A DNA stretch of 64,000 nucleotides from Cacajao melanocephalus (GCA_963573385.1 CAUYLG010052203.1:1-64000), one strand, 5' to 3'. Positions 36,930 through 50,982 are shown, counted from the stretch's first letter. Notes: generated from the letters alone by a model not told the origin. Made by a program: numbers and translations.

Positions 36930-37400
36930 GTAGTCAGACCAGCGGAGACTGGTTAGAACGAAGATAGCCAACATAAAGCTTCCTAAAAACCTCAGGCTTC
37001 ATTAGAATCTCATTTCTACACTACAGGACACTCCCATGAGCACCATGACAGTTAAGAATTAACCTGATAATGACTGGAAGAAGTCATTAAAGGACAAAAA
37101 GGAAGGTGGCACTACCAGTTCAGAGGAGTTCACCACTCATTTCCAGAAAAGACTTGAATAATTCCTCCCCTCACTTTTAATGTCCAATCCCTTCATTAGA
37201 GAAACCCTATATTTTAACTCTCTGACCTCTCACTAGTCAAAAAGTTGATTTGCAAGTCATGCTCCCACTCACCATCCCCTGGTCATGGAACAGAACTTGC
37301 TCTGCTTGATGCTCACTTTCAGTTTCATGTATTGGCTCTGCAGCACTAAAGAGGGAAAGATGCTATTTTGGGGTGCCACCAACTTTATTGGTAAGAAAAA
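36930..37400 (+). mobile_element. Possible ERV1-type LTR remnant
   Basis: cccatgagcaccatgacagt and the C/T-rich sequence near 37160-37330 resemble the class I LTR consensus word catgagcgccatgacagttt. Ends, TSD and family are not resolved. Confidence 0.3.
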
Positions 37401-40400
37401 CACTTCACATCTTCTCTATATTTTCTGCCTCGTGTTTTATATTTGACAAGGTCTAGATGGGACAATTCAATTTGTTATTTTTGTCTATTTTTATCACAAA
37501 TGGCAAAGCTCTAGTATTGTTTTGGTTTTAGCTATAAAGTTTACTCCATTTAGCCTTTAAAGATTCTTATAATGCATTAACTTCCTCAAAAGCATTTTAA
37601 AAATATTTCCTTTTCCATAGCTACATAGTTGAATAGCGCTCTAATTTAGATTGACAACTTTGATTCTATGGATTGTGTGTAAATGATGACTACCTGTTTT
37701 GCTTCCAGTTTAGACCATTTAAATATCAAGAGATATTTAAGATACTGTTAAGACAGATAGAAAGTTCTAATCTTAAAATATTTAACTGGTCCTATAAAAT
37801 TGGCAATTTTACATCAGCAATTGTAATATGTAGGCCAAAAAACTCCTATTTATATATATATATATGAATAGGAGTTTCATATATAATTATGAAAAAGAAA
37901 GTCTAATTAGCTTGAGTAGGACTTAGTTAACAAATCAAGTAAGTTTCTTCCCTAAACAACTTATTAATAACTTTAATGTATTTCTAAGACTTGTGAATTT
38001 TCCAGATAGGGACATTGCATGAAGCAAATCCCAAAGAACTGATAAATTTAACTTTTTAAAACTAAAACAAACAAACAAACCAAAAAAACCACTTTTATGC
38101 TTTTTGTGAACTCCATCAAATTCATTGGAATAATATGATTTTCTAGAAGAAATGAAAAAAAAAGTTTCTCAGGTATTTTGAATAAAAATTTGGGGTTTTG
38201 TACTAACAATTCATCTTTTGAATGATGAACTTGTTTCATTTAGCAACTATTTAAATAGCAACAATATTCCAAGCAGCCATGAAATAATGTGCATGGCAGA
38301 TAGCATACATTTTTAGTGATGTTATCTTGTTTTCACAGTCATACTTTTTTTATTTGGACAAATTTTTATAAAACAAAAGTTTTCTAAACCTGTTTTATAT
38401 TCAGGTAAATATAAGTACTATATTGCTGTATTAGTCATTACTGTTACAAGGCAATTGAAGGGGTGTGGTCTAGGAAATAGACAGAAAGTTAATTCAATCT
38501 GGAAGTTCCAGATTTGGTTTGCCTGCATCCTAGTGGCAGTGATTGATTTCTGTATACTGCAATGTCAGAGCAATGACAAAACTAGTACAGAGTGATGGTA
38601 TTGAAGATTGGCACCACTATTTTCTATTGCTTATAACTCCTGAAAACTGGCAATTTTGTTGTTAGAACAGGAAGAGTGATATAACCATGGAGGGGAAATT
38701 TTATGAGTTTCATATAATAAATCTGCTAGAGGGGTGGGAAGGGACTGGGCAAACTAAGTTATTTTACTTTTAAATAAGCACAGTTAGGACCCAGATAATC
38801 CCTGAACTAGCCTCAGGAATGCTTTAAGACCCAAACTATGCATGGAAATGATAGGCACTTTTCTTAATTGTAGAATATTTAAAACAGAGCACTCATCTAT
38901 TTGAAGATTTTACGAAAGAGTATATCAAAAATAGAGGACTTGTCTACATGAGTACATAATGGTATGGTAATAATAGTCATTAAAAGGAGATTATTTAATT
39001 TATTACTTACTTTTCGTTTTACTGAAAAACAAAAGAAACTAGAAATAATATGAACTTGTTCACAGGCTTTCTACCAATAAATACTCCAATTTATCTGTGT
39101 ATCTATGCCCATATTCTCTGTTTCCTCTCATATTTCAATGAGTGAACTTGTCCCCTCATTTCTAAGATCAAACTCTCTACTTATGTATAGATCCTATTTC
39201 CCACTGATTTTGTTTTTACAATCTCCTCAAAATTTTCTGTTATCTACTTTGTTGTATTTCTCTCTTCCTACTATACCAACCCCATCAGCATATGAGCATG
39301 ACACAATGTCATCCGTCCTAAACTAAACAACAACAAAACTTTCTTCAATCCCATTCAGCTTTCAATCTCTTTCCTAAGCATTTTTCTCAGTTTAATAAAA
39401 GAAAAAAATTTCAGATGTGTTGACTATACTTTGCCTCTCTTGACTGCCTTCTTAAATTAATCATTAACCAGGATTTTTTTTTTCAGTTATTATACAAATT
39501 TACTTTCGTTGAAACTCACCAGTGGTCACCCCATTGCTATTCTAATGTCACCTCTTAGGCTTCAGCTCACTTGACTTTTGATGAGATTTGACACAGGTGA
39601 TCATTCCCTTCTCTCTGAAATAATCTCACCAATTCGGTTTCATCATGTTCTCCTAGTTATGTTCCTGTCTCACAGGCTGCTCCATTCTAATCTCTCTGCT
39701 GGATATCTCTCGTCTTTCTCAATGGTAAAATTTGTAGTATTCTAGGGAATGACAGATCAATACTCTTTATTACACATAGTTGAGTATCTGGCACATATTA
39801 AGTATTAAATTAGCAAACATTAAAACATTATTGTTATAGAGGAAACATTTAGTCATGCACCCAAACACTCTCCTCCATGGAACATGGTATTATTTCCTCT
39901 TCCTATTGTAATAAATTAATGTCTTCCTCCACCTCAAATAATATTGCTTTTATAGCTTCTCCTTCTTATTGCTCCTCTGCTCCTTTCTCTTTGATTTTCC
40001 TCTCTTTCACCTTTTCACTCATTTTCTCTTACCCCATCTTTGCTCACTTACTAGTGTTTGCACAACTATTTAATAGAAAACTATTCACAGATATGGTAGA
40101 GAGCACTAATTGAGTAACAAATGTTAAGTGCTAATAATGCTCAGTTGGAATTAAAGGGACTGATAATCAGAAATGCAGAGTAGTAGAAACCTGCAGCCTC
40201 TGGGTGTGAAAGAAATTGAGCTAGGTGTAAAATCCATCAGATGGTGAGTAAGCTGTCACTATTAATGACAGAAATGGCAACCTTCAGGATTAAGCCCATA
40301 CTTTCTTGGACTGTTGTTACATTTTGCTGCCAAATGCTTTGGCTTTGGCCAGTGTATGTGGGCATTAATGGTGGATTAGTTGGAGTAACTACAAGTATGT

Positions 40401-41319
40401 AGCTTTCTCACTAGAGATTATACTTTTTCATGTTGCTTTTATCATTTTTCACAAATTTCAAAGTTTATCTAAATTGAATGGCAATTAAAATGGGTTTTTA
40501 TAATATTTGATAATTGGTCCTGGGCAGAAGAGTCGAAAGTACTCTTCATTTGGAGACCTTGCTAGAAAGGTTTTTCAAATCACTTAACTTTTAAAAATAA
40601 TATCAAAAGATTATTGTCTCAATTACTAGCATTTTTAAACTGTCAATTTTATGAGAATAATTGAGATTCATTTTGATAAATATCCTTTAATGACAAATAA
40701 ATTGCCCTCTACTATGTATTGAAAAGCAACTTGTTTCCTTTATATTAAATTTTTATGGTAAACTGTAAATAATTTTTATTTCTTTTAATTTATGGTGTCA
40801 TTAACATATCTTGTTACATAAAATGACAATGAGAAAAAACAACCCTGCTGCTGCAATCTGTGCTGAAAAGCTTCCTCAAAATATATTGTCTCTGTTCCTA
40901 TCTGTAGTTTTAGCTATAGGAAGTAGGAATTTTCTCACAGTATTTGCTGTATGATGCTAGTACTTGGTGATAACAGACACTAAAAATATAACGTGCATTT
41001 GCTCAGCTCAAATTATAAGCAGTCAGAGCCCTTCAAATAAGAATCATATGCTTTTAAGGTTCATTTATGCCTCTCAACATTCTGTTTTTTATGATTGGCA
41101 TTTATTTCCTATTTATACATAAACAAATTCAATAGGAATTGTTATACCCTATGTTTAATATGATACAATAATCCAATTCCAAGTATAAATGTGTGCAGAC
41201 TTCTAAGAAGCACTTTATAATTTGGATAACTATATCTAATTGGAAGAATAGAAAGTTTTAAGGCACACAAATAAACCAAAGGCTCATTGTTTTTTTAGCC
41301 TTGAGAAGGCTATGAGCTA
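37401..41319. other. Unassigned DNA with a palindrome at 37840-37877
   Basis: No supported gene. A C/T-rich stretch at 39100-39760 may be a diverged ancient LINE or LTR but lacks a diagnostic block. The palindrome is listed separately. Confidence 0.45.
37840..37877. repeat. Perfect 11-bp-arm palindrome with TA spacer
   Basis: aaactcctatt (37840-37850) and aataggagttt (37867-37877) are perfect reverse complements around a 16-base TA-rich spacer. This is a strong cruciform or hairpin candidate. Confidence 0.95.
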
Positions 41320-42700
41320 TTGTGTAATTTACACTGTCAAAAGACAAAATTATAGCAAATTTAGTTTAAAGATCTAATTGGCTTTTATTAGCAATTCTAG
41401 AATTGGGTGACATTCTATAAAATAGAATGGGTGTTCCAATGAGCTGAGCATAGAAGTTTGGCTTTATAGGGAGAAAAAGGCTGAAGAAAGCAGAATAGAA
41501 TAAAAAGGGATAGGCCCTTTCAGAGTTATTTTCCTTCCTTACACTGTTAAAACAGAGAGGACTTTCTTATCATACCAACTCAGGTAAACTGGTCTCCTTA
41601 TGCCTGGTTGCTATGAATCTCTCGTTTTTATTTTTGTTTTGTTGGGAAACTAGCCCATTCTTTTTTTCTTTTTGATTTCTAACTTTTAATCAGGGATACA
41701 TGAGCAGTATGTGCCGGTTTGTTACATAGGTAAATGTGTGGCATGGTGGTTTGCTACACAGATCAACCCATCACTTAGGTATAAAGCCTACCATCCATTT
41801 GCTATTCTTCTTGACGGTAACCCCCTCCCAGCCCCCACCCTTTGACAGGCCCTAGTGTCTATTGTTTCCCCTCATGTGTTCATATGTTCTCAGTATTCAG
41901 CTCTCACTTTTAAATGAGAACAGTATTTGGTTTACTGTTCTTGTGTTAGTCTGCTGAGGATAATGGATGGCTTCCAGCTCCATCCACGTCCCTGAAAAGG
42001 ACATGATATCATTCCTTTTTATGGCTGCAGAGTATTCCATGGTGTATACCTACCACATTTGCTTGATCCAGTCTATCATTGACTGACATTTAGGGTGATT
42101 CCATGTCTTCGCTATTGTGAATAGTGCTGCAGTGAACACACACATGCATGTATCCTTATAATGGAATGATTTCCATTCCTTTGGATATGTACCCAGCAAT
42201 GGAATTGCTGGGTCAAATGGCATTTCTGCCTCTAGGTCTTTGAGGTATCGCCACACTGTCTTCTACAATAGTTGAACTAATTTACATTCTCACAAACAGT
42301 GTAAAAGCGTTCCATTTTCTCTACAACTTCACCTGCATCTTTTGTGAAAACTAGCCCGTTTCAAAGTTTAGTTTGATTATGTGGCACCTAGCATGAGTGA
42401 CTCCATTCTGGTATGGTCTGGTCTGTGGGAAACCAGTGCAGAAGCCTAGTCTGAAACAATGGCCTCCTACACATTTTGCTTAACAATTATCTCCTTTTGG
42501 TCAGGTTCTCACTTAGATGAGAGCCTGATCAAAATTTAATGTTTCAGCCCTACCTTCAAGTCACCATCACGCTGGGTTTTAAGTCTCAATTGCATTCTGT
42601 GGATAATGATCACAACCTCTATTTTCAGAGTCAGTAATGACAAGTAAAGTACCTTTCATTTCACATCTCCCTGACTAGAGCCTGGGAAGATTCTCTTCCT
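41320..42700 (-). mobile_element. Probable ERV LTR, antisense, split by an L1
   Basis: The left part (41320-41656) has agatctaattggcttttatt and ttggctttatagggagaaa. The right part (42358-about 42700) has gcatgagtgactccattctg and ggtcaggttctcacttagat. The layout is typical of an antisense LTR (gggctttattagc-like start). The family is not assigned. The L1 at 41657-42347 divides it. Confidence 0.45.
41657..42347 (-). mobile_element. 5'-truncated L1, antisense
   Basis: About 690 bp: poly-T, 3' UTR, then the ORF2 C-terminus read on the minus strand (FDPAIPLLGTYPKEWKS, TIAKTWNHPKCQSMIDW at 42256-42050). The TSD aaactagccc is perfect at 41647-41656 and 42348-42357. Primate-age L1; dead. Confidence 0.95.
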
Positions 42701-42711
42701 CTGAGAAGTTA

Positions 42712-42885
42712 TGTATTTAGATTATGCCTACCTGGATAATACAGGGTGATTTCCCTACTCAATGTCCGTAAACTTAATTGTGTATGCAAACTACCTTTTG
42801 CCATGTAGGATAACAGTTCCAAGAATTAAGTTCTAAGGATATATTTGGGGGATCTTCATTCTGCCTTCCAAGAGGGTATGATGGT
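42712..42885 (-). mobile_element. MLT1 LTR fragment, antisense
   Basis: cctacctggataatacaggg, taaacttaattgtgtatgca, ttttgccatgtaggataaca and ggggatcttcattctgcctt follow the antisense MLT1B/C order. Confidence 0.72.
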
Positions 42886-43438
42886 GTTACGTTAAATGGG
42901 ATAATTACAGTAAGGATATTGACCTGAGTCATGCCTCTCTGAAGTATGACGTGAAACAGATAGTGTCTTTAGTGACATAAACAGGCAGGAATCTCAAAGC
43001 ACCCTTTGTGGCAGGGGTGTGATTTGTAAGACATTTAATTCCTGGGGAGCAGTGGTATAAGAGCAACTTTCTTTTATTCATGTTTTTCATTTTCCACAAT
43101 TAATTCCTTTGTTCCCTCAGAGGTCCCAGTATTAAAATCAGGATAATGATGCATACTACACTTTAATTTCATACTTTTGATCTCTGAAATAAGGACACAT
43201 TTTATTGTCTTTGGAATGTCATTGCCTCCTAGTACAGACCGTACCCTATATGTTGGTATCAGTATCTGTTAGTGAGAGCACTTTTGGCATTTTAGGTGGG
43301 TTAAATCTTCCCTGTAAAGGACTGTCTCACACACTGCACTGTGTGTATTGTCATTGGCCCCAACATCCTAACATCTCTGGTCCCCAGTCACTGGACAGCC
43401 CAAAACAAGTTCACACATATGAAACTGTTGGCTAATAG
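42886..43438. other. Unassigned
   Basis: No supported feature. Confidence 0.5.
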
Positions 43439-43443
43439 GTTAT

Positions 43444-43856
43444 GGATATGGTTTGGGTGTTTGTCCCCTCCAAATCTCATGTTGAAATGTGATTCTCAAT
43501 GTCGGAGGTTGGACCTGGAGAGAGGTGATTGGATCACGGGGACAGATCCCTCATGAATGATTTAGCACCATCTCCTTGGTAATAAGTGAGTTCTTGCTCA
43601 GTTAGTTCAAGTGAGTTCTGGCTTTTTAAGGTCTAGGACATCTCCAGCTTGCTCTCTTACCCTCTCTCTCACCATGTAATATGCTTACTCCCTCTTCACC
43701 TTCCACCATGATATAAACTTCCTGAGGCCCTCACCATAAGCAAATACCATGCTTCGTGTGCAACCTGCTGAACTGTGAGCCAATTAAATCTCATTTCTTT
43801 ATCAATTGCTCAGCCTCTGGTACTTCTTTATATAGGAATAAAAACTGACTAGAACA
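43444..43856 (+). mobile_element. MST-type (MSTB-like) solo LTR, sense
   Basis: 413 bp, from ggatatggtttgggtgtttg (consensus start tgatatggttt, so the first T is mutated) to ctgactagaaca. A perfect 5-bp TSD, gttat, is at 43439-43443 and 43857-43861. It contains gaggtgattggatcacgggg and the AATTAAATC poly-A region. Confidence 0.9.
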
Positions 43857-43861
43857 GTTAT

Positions 43862-45814
43862 ATTAACCCTGCTTGAGAATTACTGTTTTGGTATTCAATA
43901 CATGCTTCTAAAAGGTGGTAAAATGAAGTATGAGGTTACCAACATTTACTTCCCATTCGTTCATTTTTTGTTCACTTAACAAACAAGTATTGAGAAACCT
44001 CAGCATGACAAATGCCATGTTTCACTGCCTGTAGAGGACATAGATGCTCTTACTGGAATATTCTATTTCTATGTTTTCCTCCTCAGATCAGAGGAGCAAT
44101 TAACACTAATACTCAGATTTCAAGACACCAATGGCACATGTAAATCACTATTTTAAAAGATCATTGACACACATGTGGTCCTCCCTTTTTTATGTTCCAT
44201 GTCATATGTCCTCTGGATAATCCTGGATTGTATTTGTTGTTGTTCCTGTTTTTTCACTTACATGTGGCAAGTGACACTTCCTTCAAGTGACAAACTTGTA
44301 GCAACACTGGAAGAAAGTGGGGGAAAAGATGCTTTGCTTGAGCCTTGAGTTCAATTTACATGTTCTTAAATTGTAAAAATCCTACAAAAATTACAAAATT
44401 ACAAAAATCCTATACTAAGATAAAGGGACTTTATCTTAAGATAAAGAAAATTATAAAAATCCTACACTAAGATAATGGGACTATTCAGACTAATTATTTA
44501 TCTTGTTGTTAATTTGCCTGTGGGCATAAATGCACTGGGGAGTCCACATGAACAGTGACCAGAGTAAGCCAAAATTATAATCGATCTCATAGTATGATTC
44601 TTTCCCTCCTGTAATGCAAAACTTGTTATGGTTTGCCTGACTTGAAATTTGCCCACCTCCAACCCACCCAGGCTCCAATAAAATAATGCTAACTGTTGAA
44701 AAATGAACCAGTCTTCACAGACTCCAAAAACTATGTAGGGAAACATGGAAAGTAATTTAAATCATAGAGAGCCCACACATAAAAGGCGACATTGAAATGG
44801 GGAAATAAACATTCAAGACAAGCAGAGTAGGCTCCAGAATCTACAACACACCTTAGAATCAGGTGGGGATTTCACAAGGGAAGAAAAAGACTGTGGGCTA
44901 CAAGTGAAGGAGGAACACAGAAAACATTAATGATGGCTTTGCCCAGGTGGTGCAACACCGACATCAGGTGTGCATCTGAGTTTGGTTTAGTGGAGACTGG
45001 AGAAACAGGAGGGTAAAAAGTGCTTGTGACCAGACTCTGAGAAACTCATAGCCTTTCAGGGTGACCAAGACATAGTGGAAGAGGGTAGAGTTTTCCACAA
45101 GAAAAAAGTCGGTAATATGTTGAAGATAGGAGTTCTATTGCGACAAGATAGTATCAAAGGATTGTGATGGAGTTTAAAGAATCTTTTATTTCTAAGGGCA
45201 CTGATATCATCAAAGGAGAAAAACATTCCTTTTTATTCTATTGGTAAAGTTTGGTTCTGTTTGTCATCTCAAGGGTTTTTCCTGTCAGCAGCAGTGGTAG
45301 TTATATAAAGGAACTTGAATACACACAGATAAATTTTGAAAACTGGAAAATTTAACCTAAAGTACATTTTAGCTTTGGAGTGCCCTTGGGGATGGAAGTG
45401 AATTGCTCAGGAGATGAATAATGGGATTCATTACTATGACCCATTGAAATCTAACATAACCCAAGGTATTCCCTTGCTGTTGAGCAGCTTAGAGACTGAG
45501 GAGAGTAATGCACCCTCACTTAAGTGATTTCTTATTCTGCCACTGAAGCTATCAACCAACAGATATTTTCTCCCTACAGACAGAGGTGGATTTATGTTCG
45601 TTGATGTAGGGGACAGAGGCATATTCTTTGTATATTCAAATGAGCTTGTTTTAGCTCGTTTTAGTTCCCGTGATGCCAAAAAGTGTTTATACTGTAAAAA
45701 TAGACTTCATCAATATTCTACGATATAAACAACTACCTACATATTTTGCTTTTGTTACTGTGTCCAAATAGTCATATAAATGGTAGATTTAAATCTAATG
45801 TTAGAGTATCAATT
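43862..45814. other. Unassigned DNA
   Basis: About 1.9 kb with no gene or named repeat. It contains the small duplication/hairpin at 44397-44482. Part (44780-45200) is purine-rich and could be old ERV interior, but this is not demonstrable. Confidence 0.45.
44397..44482. repeat. 34-bp direct repeat with a 10-bp hairpin
   Basis: aattacaaaaatcctatact... (44397-44430) recurs as aattataaaaatcctacact... (44449-44482) with about three mismatches. Between and overlapping them, taagataaag/gga/ctttatctta (44416-44438) is a perfect 10-bp stem with a 3-base loop. Confidence 0.9.
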
Positions 45815-45826
45815 AAGACACACTTC

Positions 45827-46830
<1,004 letters not shown>

Positions 46831-46899
46831 TACAGTCAGATCTTGAATAACCATGTTTTGGTTCAACGTCATTTCCTTATAAAGTTGATGAGAAAAAAA

Positions 46900-47420
46900 A
46901 AAAGATTCCCAGTAAGCCCACTGTCTTCGTGGAGTTTACACATTCACCCCATGTCTACGTGGGTTTTCTCAGGGCACTTCAAAGCTGTATATGACAGCTG
47001 AATTGGCACGTCTAAAGGATCCCAGTGTGAGTGAACGTGGAGTGTGTGTGAGTGCACCCTGAGGTGGAATGGCAGCCTGTCTGGTGTAGGTTCCCACCTG
47101 ATTTTCCAAGCTGCTGGGATGAGCTTTGGCAATCTGAGACTCTGGAATACTTAGATAAGTAAATACCTTGCTTGTTTTTATTAATCTTTGTTAAATATAT
47201 GTACAGCTCACATTTATTTGAATGTTTAATATCAGATGTGTTTTTATCTTTATGTAAAAGCTTGGCGACCATTTGTGATCAGATACATGCCATAGGAAGT
47301 TAACTCTTGTATACATCGGTTAGCCTATGGCGAATTGGTTTCATTGTAGTTGTTTTGCTTAAAGTGGCAGTTTCCAAGACAACACCAATGGAGAACTTAC
47401 TGGACATGCAAAACAAAATT
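46900..47420 (+). mobile_element. RTE-type LINE 3' end-like fragment
   Basis: tcttcgtggagtttacacat, catgtctacgtgggttttct, gcacgtctaaaggatcccag and gtgtgagtgcaccctgaggt follow the order of RTE LINE 3' ends found in many vertebrates. The downstream part to 47420 may belong to the same ancient element. Highly diverged. Confidence 0.45.
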
Positions 47421-47794
47421 AACTGTACAAAATATAAATTCAAAACTATGAGGCCACATTTTCTTTATAATATGGAAGATTCAGACAGATTGTTTCTACA
47501 GCAATTGGTATCAAAAATTGAAAAAAAAATTATAATCTAACAGAAATTTTTCCAGATAAGAGAAGGTTCACGTGCCTTTATTTTTTATTTACTTTTTTTT
47601 ATTAATGAGGCTAGTGTAACACTGTCACAAACATCAAACCAGTAAGATGGAATAAATTTTAAAAAAACTGTAGGCCAATCTTATTTATAAATATATGTAA
47701 AAATGAAATGGGGCTCAACTATCTGTATTCAGGAAAACCCTGATAAGGGACAACTGTCACATTTAACACAAAGGATATTGTGACTTCATGTTAT
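47421..47794. other. Unassigned
   Basis: No supported feature. Confidence 0.5.
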
Positions 47795-47872
47795 TAAAGT
47801 GACTTGTTCAAGCCCTACTTATTGTCAAAATCTGGATTAGAACCTAAATATGCTGATTTCCAATCTTAAGAT
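47795..47872 (+). mobile_element. MIR fragment, sense
   Basis: aagtgacttgttcaagccct then atctggattagaacctaaat matches MIR (aagtaacttgcccaaggtca, ggatttgaacccagg). Confidence 0.6.
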
Positions 47873-47888
47873 TTTCAAATAAGCCACC

Positions 47889-48241
47889 TGTATTAGTCCG
47901 TTTTCACACGGCCAATAAAGACATACGTGAGACTGGGAAGAAAAAGAGGTTTAATTGGACTTAACAGTTCCATATGGCTCAGGAGGCCTCAGAATCATGG
48001 TTGGAGGAGAAAGGTACATCTTACATGGTGGCAGGAAGAGAAAAATGAGGAGGAAGCAAAAGTGGAAAGCCCTGATAAACCCATTAGATCTATCACTATC
48101 TCACTATCAGGAGAATAGCCCGGTAAAGACTGGCCACCATGATTCAATTACCTCCCCCTTCTTCCCTCCTACAACACGTGGGCATTCTGAGAAATACAAT
48201 TCAAGTTGAGATTTGGATGGGGACACAGCCAAACCATATTA
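47889..48241 (-). mobile_element. THE1 solo LTR, antisense
   Basis: 353 bp, from tgtattagtccgttttcaca to ccaaaccatatta, with a perfect 5-bp TSD ccacc (47884-47888 and 48242-48246). It includes the THE1-type gaaatacaattcaagttgag block. Confidence 0.95.
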
Positions 48242-48246
48242 CCACC

Positions 48247-49610
48247 TTTTTCTATTTTATGATTGGATCATTTAGGATAATATCTGCTGACTATTTTTGA
48301 ATATGTTTCCAGACAAACTTAAAAAATGATAATTTTTAAATAAAATTATATAGGAGAAATTTATTCAAAATAGCATTATGGTAGTTTTTCATCCTAAGTA
48401 ATATAGATTTAAACAAATTCTACATGAGTTATTGGAACATAGCCAGATGTTCCAAGACATAGTGAATATTTTATGAACGTTATGGAGGAAAATTTAAATA
48501 TTCAGTAATATAAGCTTAAAAGGAAGAAGACAACCAAGGCGCTTTGTTGCCTGAAGGCAAAGGAATTGGATGTATGTCCCTTTAAAATCTCTTGCAGTCC
48601 CTTATACAATAATAAATTCCCCTGCAGAGCATAACTTGAGTATATAAAAATGTTCAAAAATGATATGATAAAGCAACTGAAAATGTAGTAATAGACCTTT
48701 TAAGCAATATTATGCACTGTCTCCTGAATACTAGCATTCTGTGATATCATGTAAGATTTGCTTATGAAATCTATCTGAGAAACAGAATGCAACATGACAA
48801 AGTGTTGAGTTCTCAGGGTAAAGGCAATATTCTTTCTCTTGAAATATAATGAAGACTACACTTCATTAAAGTGTAATTGTCAACTTGGGGAAACTATACA
48901 GCTTTGCTATGTCAAAATAACCCAAACGAATAGGAAAGAACATGAATTTTAAAAAATCTTGGGACAGAAGCATGTATATTTAATAAGATGTCTTCTACCA
49001 TGACTTTTTCAGAATGAAAAAATATTAAATATGAACGTGGTAGATATTACTCATTGTGTTTTTCTACCAATCTGTCCACCCTTACCACAATACCCTGATT
49101 GCCCCTCATCCTCACTTCAAATATAAAATAAACATAGCTGTTAGATGTCAGTGTCATGGTGAAGATTGTATAAAATCTTAAATGCTTTTCAGCTCTGAAA
49201 TAGCCTGACCAGTGCATTCGGAGCTGAAACCTCATAAATTCTTAAATGTAGTTTTCTATGGCAAATGTTCTGAAACCTTCCCATTACTGACTCATGCCAC
49301 AAAAAAGGAAAAACAAGAAGAAATAGATATCTTAATTCTTTTGATAGAACATGTTAAAAGGTTGTTCTTTATTTTTAATGTCTTGGTGAACTGAATAATC
49401 GGACACTTTTAAATGCTCTCAAATTTGTGCATTTCAAAGTTTTAGGAATTGCCTTTTGGAAATTACTGTCCATTATATACGCCTTCATTAACTAAGATGT
49501 CACTAATCATTCTTTGAAACTTGCAAATATTTATTAGAAATAATTTTTGTGTATTTCTTTAAGACATGTCATTGGTAAAATACAAAGCAATGTAGAAGAA
49601 ATGATTTTAG
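48247..49610. other. Unassigned AT-rich DNA
   Basis: No supported feature. Confidence 0.55.
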
Positions 49611-49612
49611 TA

Positions 49613-49968
49613 TAGAGAGTCCCCAACTTCTGTTGGTTCCACTTATGATTTTTGGACTCTAGTATTGTGTGAAAGCAATACACTTTCAGTAACAACCATA
49701 TTTCAAGTACCAAAAAAAAGTTCTATTTTTCACTTTCAATAAATATCAATAAATTTCGTGAGATTTTAACAATTGTAAAATATGCTTTGTGTTTCATAAT
49801 TTTGTTCGATTGCAGACTAGTGTAAGTGTTCTGGGTCTGTTTTACATAGGCTAGGCTAAGCTATGATGTTTAGTGTGCTAGGTGTATTAGACACATTTTC
49901 AACATGATATTTTCAACTTAAAATATGTTTATCTGAATGTAAGCCTATTGTACATCAAGGAGCATCTG
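49613..49968. mobile_element. Tigger/mariner-type MITE
   Basis: About 356 bp between TA dinucleotides. Internal order: agtccccaacttctgttggt, tccacttatgatttttggac, ataggctaggctaagctatg, ending tcaaggagcatctg. This matches a common Tigger-related nonautonomous element with ccccaacttacgatgg termini. The family number is not assigned. Confidence 0.75.
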
Positions 49969-50009
49969 TAATTTATTTAATTGAAGTGTCACAAATAAAG
50001 TTCTACAGA

Positions 50010-50290
50010 AAGGGTCCTAAGGATTATCACATCCACCCACTAATTTTTCAAATCGATTAAAGCACAAGATTAACTAATTTTCCATAATCACTCAAAAATT
50101 TGGTGGTAGAGCTGGAACTGGTATTATGTCCTTTAAATATTTATTATTTACTATGTATTTAGCACTTTTATATGCTATTTAAGTCTCTTATCAATGCTAA
50201 ATGATAGAGTGATTATTAACATTTCCATTTGGCAGATGAGGAGAATGTGACATTGGCTTAATTAATCTGACCAGTTTGGAAATATAGTGT
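50010..50290 (+). mobile_element. Two MIR-like fragments, sense
   Basis: The first (about 50010-50125) ends ttggtggtagagctggaact. The second (about 50135-50290) has tatttactatgtatttagca and tccatttggcagatgaggag, the MIR order 'ttactatgtgccaggca ... cattttacagatgagg'. Confidence 0.62.
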
Positions 50291-50365
50291 GACATGTGTA
50301 ATTTATAGATCATGTAAAGGATATCTCCTTCAGTTTTTTGCTTCAGTGTTTTTTTGGTGATGTAC

Positions 50366-50982
50366 TGTAGCAGGCCAAGTCTCACTAATGCAGGTCTCCC
50401 TAATAACTGTTTCAGCCCTGAGTGGTTAAGTTAAATATTAAAAGCTGATAGAGCCAGTGCCCTTTTACAAACACTGGGTTGTAACAAAAGCCCAACAAGA
50501 GTTTTTCCCAGGACTTTCCTGGGCCTTGAAGCATTACAACATAATGAAGGAATTCTTAACGGGACCTGTTTGGGATTAAATAAATTTACTGGGCGTCTGA
50601 AGGAACTCCCCAGACCCTCAGGATTTTGCAGGAGACAAGATAAAGGTAATCACCCAAACATCTGGAACCATTTAGATTAAGTAAATATACTGAGGTTCCA
50701 GAGGAAGGTCTTCAGGACCTTTGTCTTAGTTACAGATTAGAAGAATGTAATCACTTATGTATTTAGATGAATGCACGCTTAACATGTAGACATATAGTTT
50801 AGTAGGTGTATAAGCTCTGGTAAACATTGTAATTTTGAGTTGGTCTGGTGATAATTTCCATGCCTTCTCCTTGTACCTGGGTACAGAAATAAACTCCCTT
50901 TTTCCCCAGTTCATCTGCATCTTGTTATCTGGCCGTGAAAATAAGCAGCCCAATCCTAAATTTGATCAGGGACACTACTACA
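50366..50982 (+). mobile_element. Probable ERV LTR, sense
   Basis: About 617 bp starting TGTAGCAGGCC and ending CACTACTACA (TGTAG...CTACA termini). It has AATAAA at about 50888 followed by ttcatctgcatcttgttatc, a U5-like end. Flanking bases do not show a clean TSD, so the exact ends are provisional. Confidence 0.5.

Noticed and set aside
39100..39760. C/T-rich stretch as an ancient LINE
   Set aside because: Reminiscent of old dispersed repeats but no diagnostic block could be matched, so no family call was made.
47889..48241. Two overlapping frames near 47.93-48.21 kb as a short gene
   Set aside because: They fall within an antisense THE1 solo LTR.
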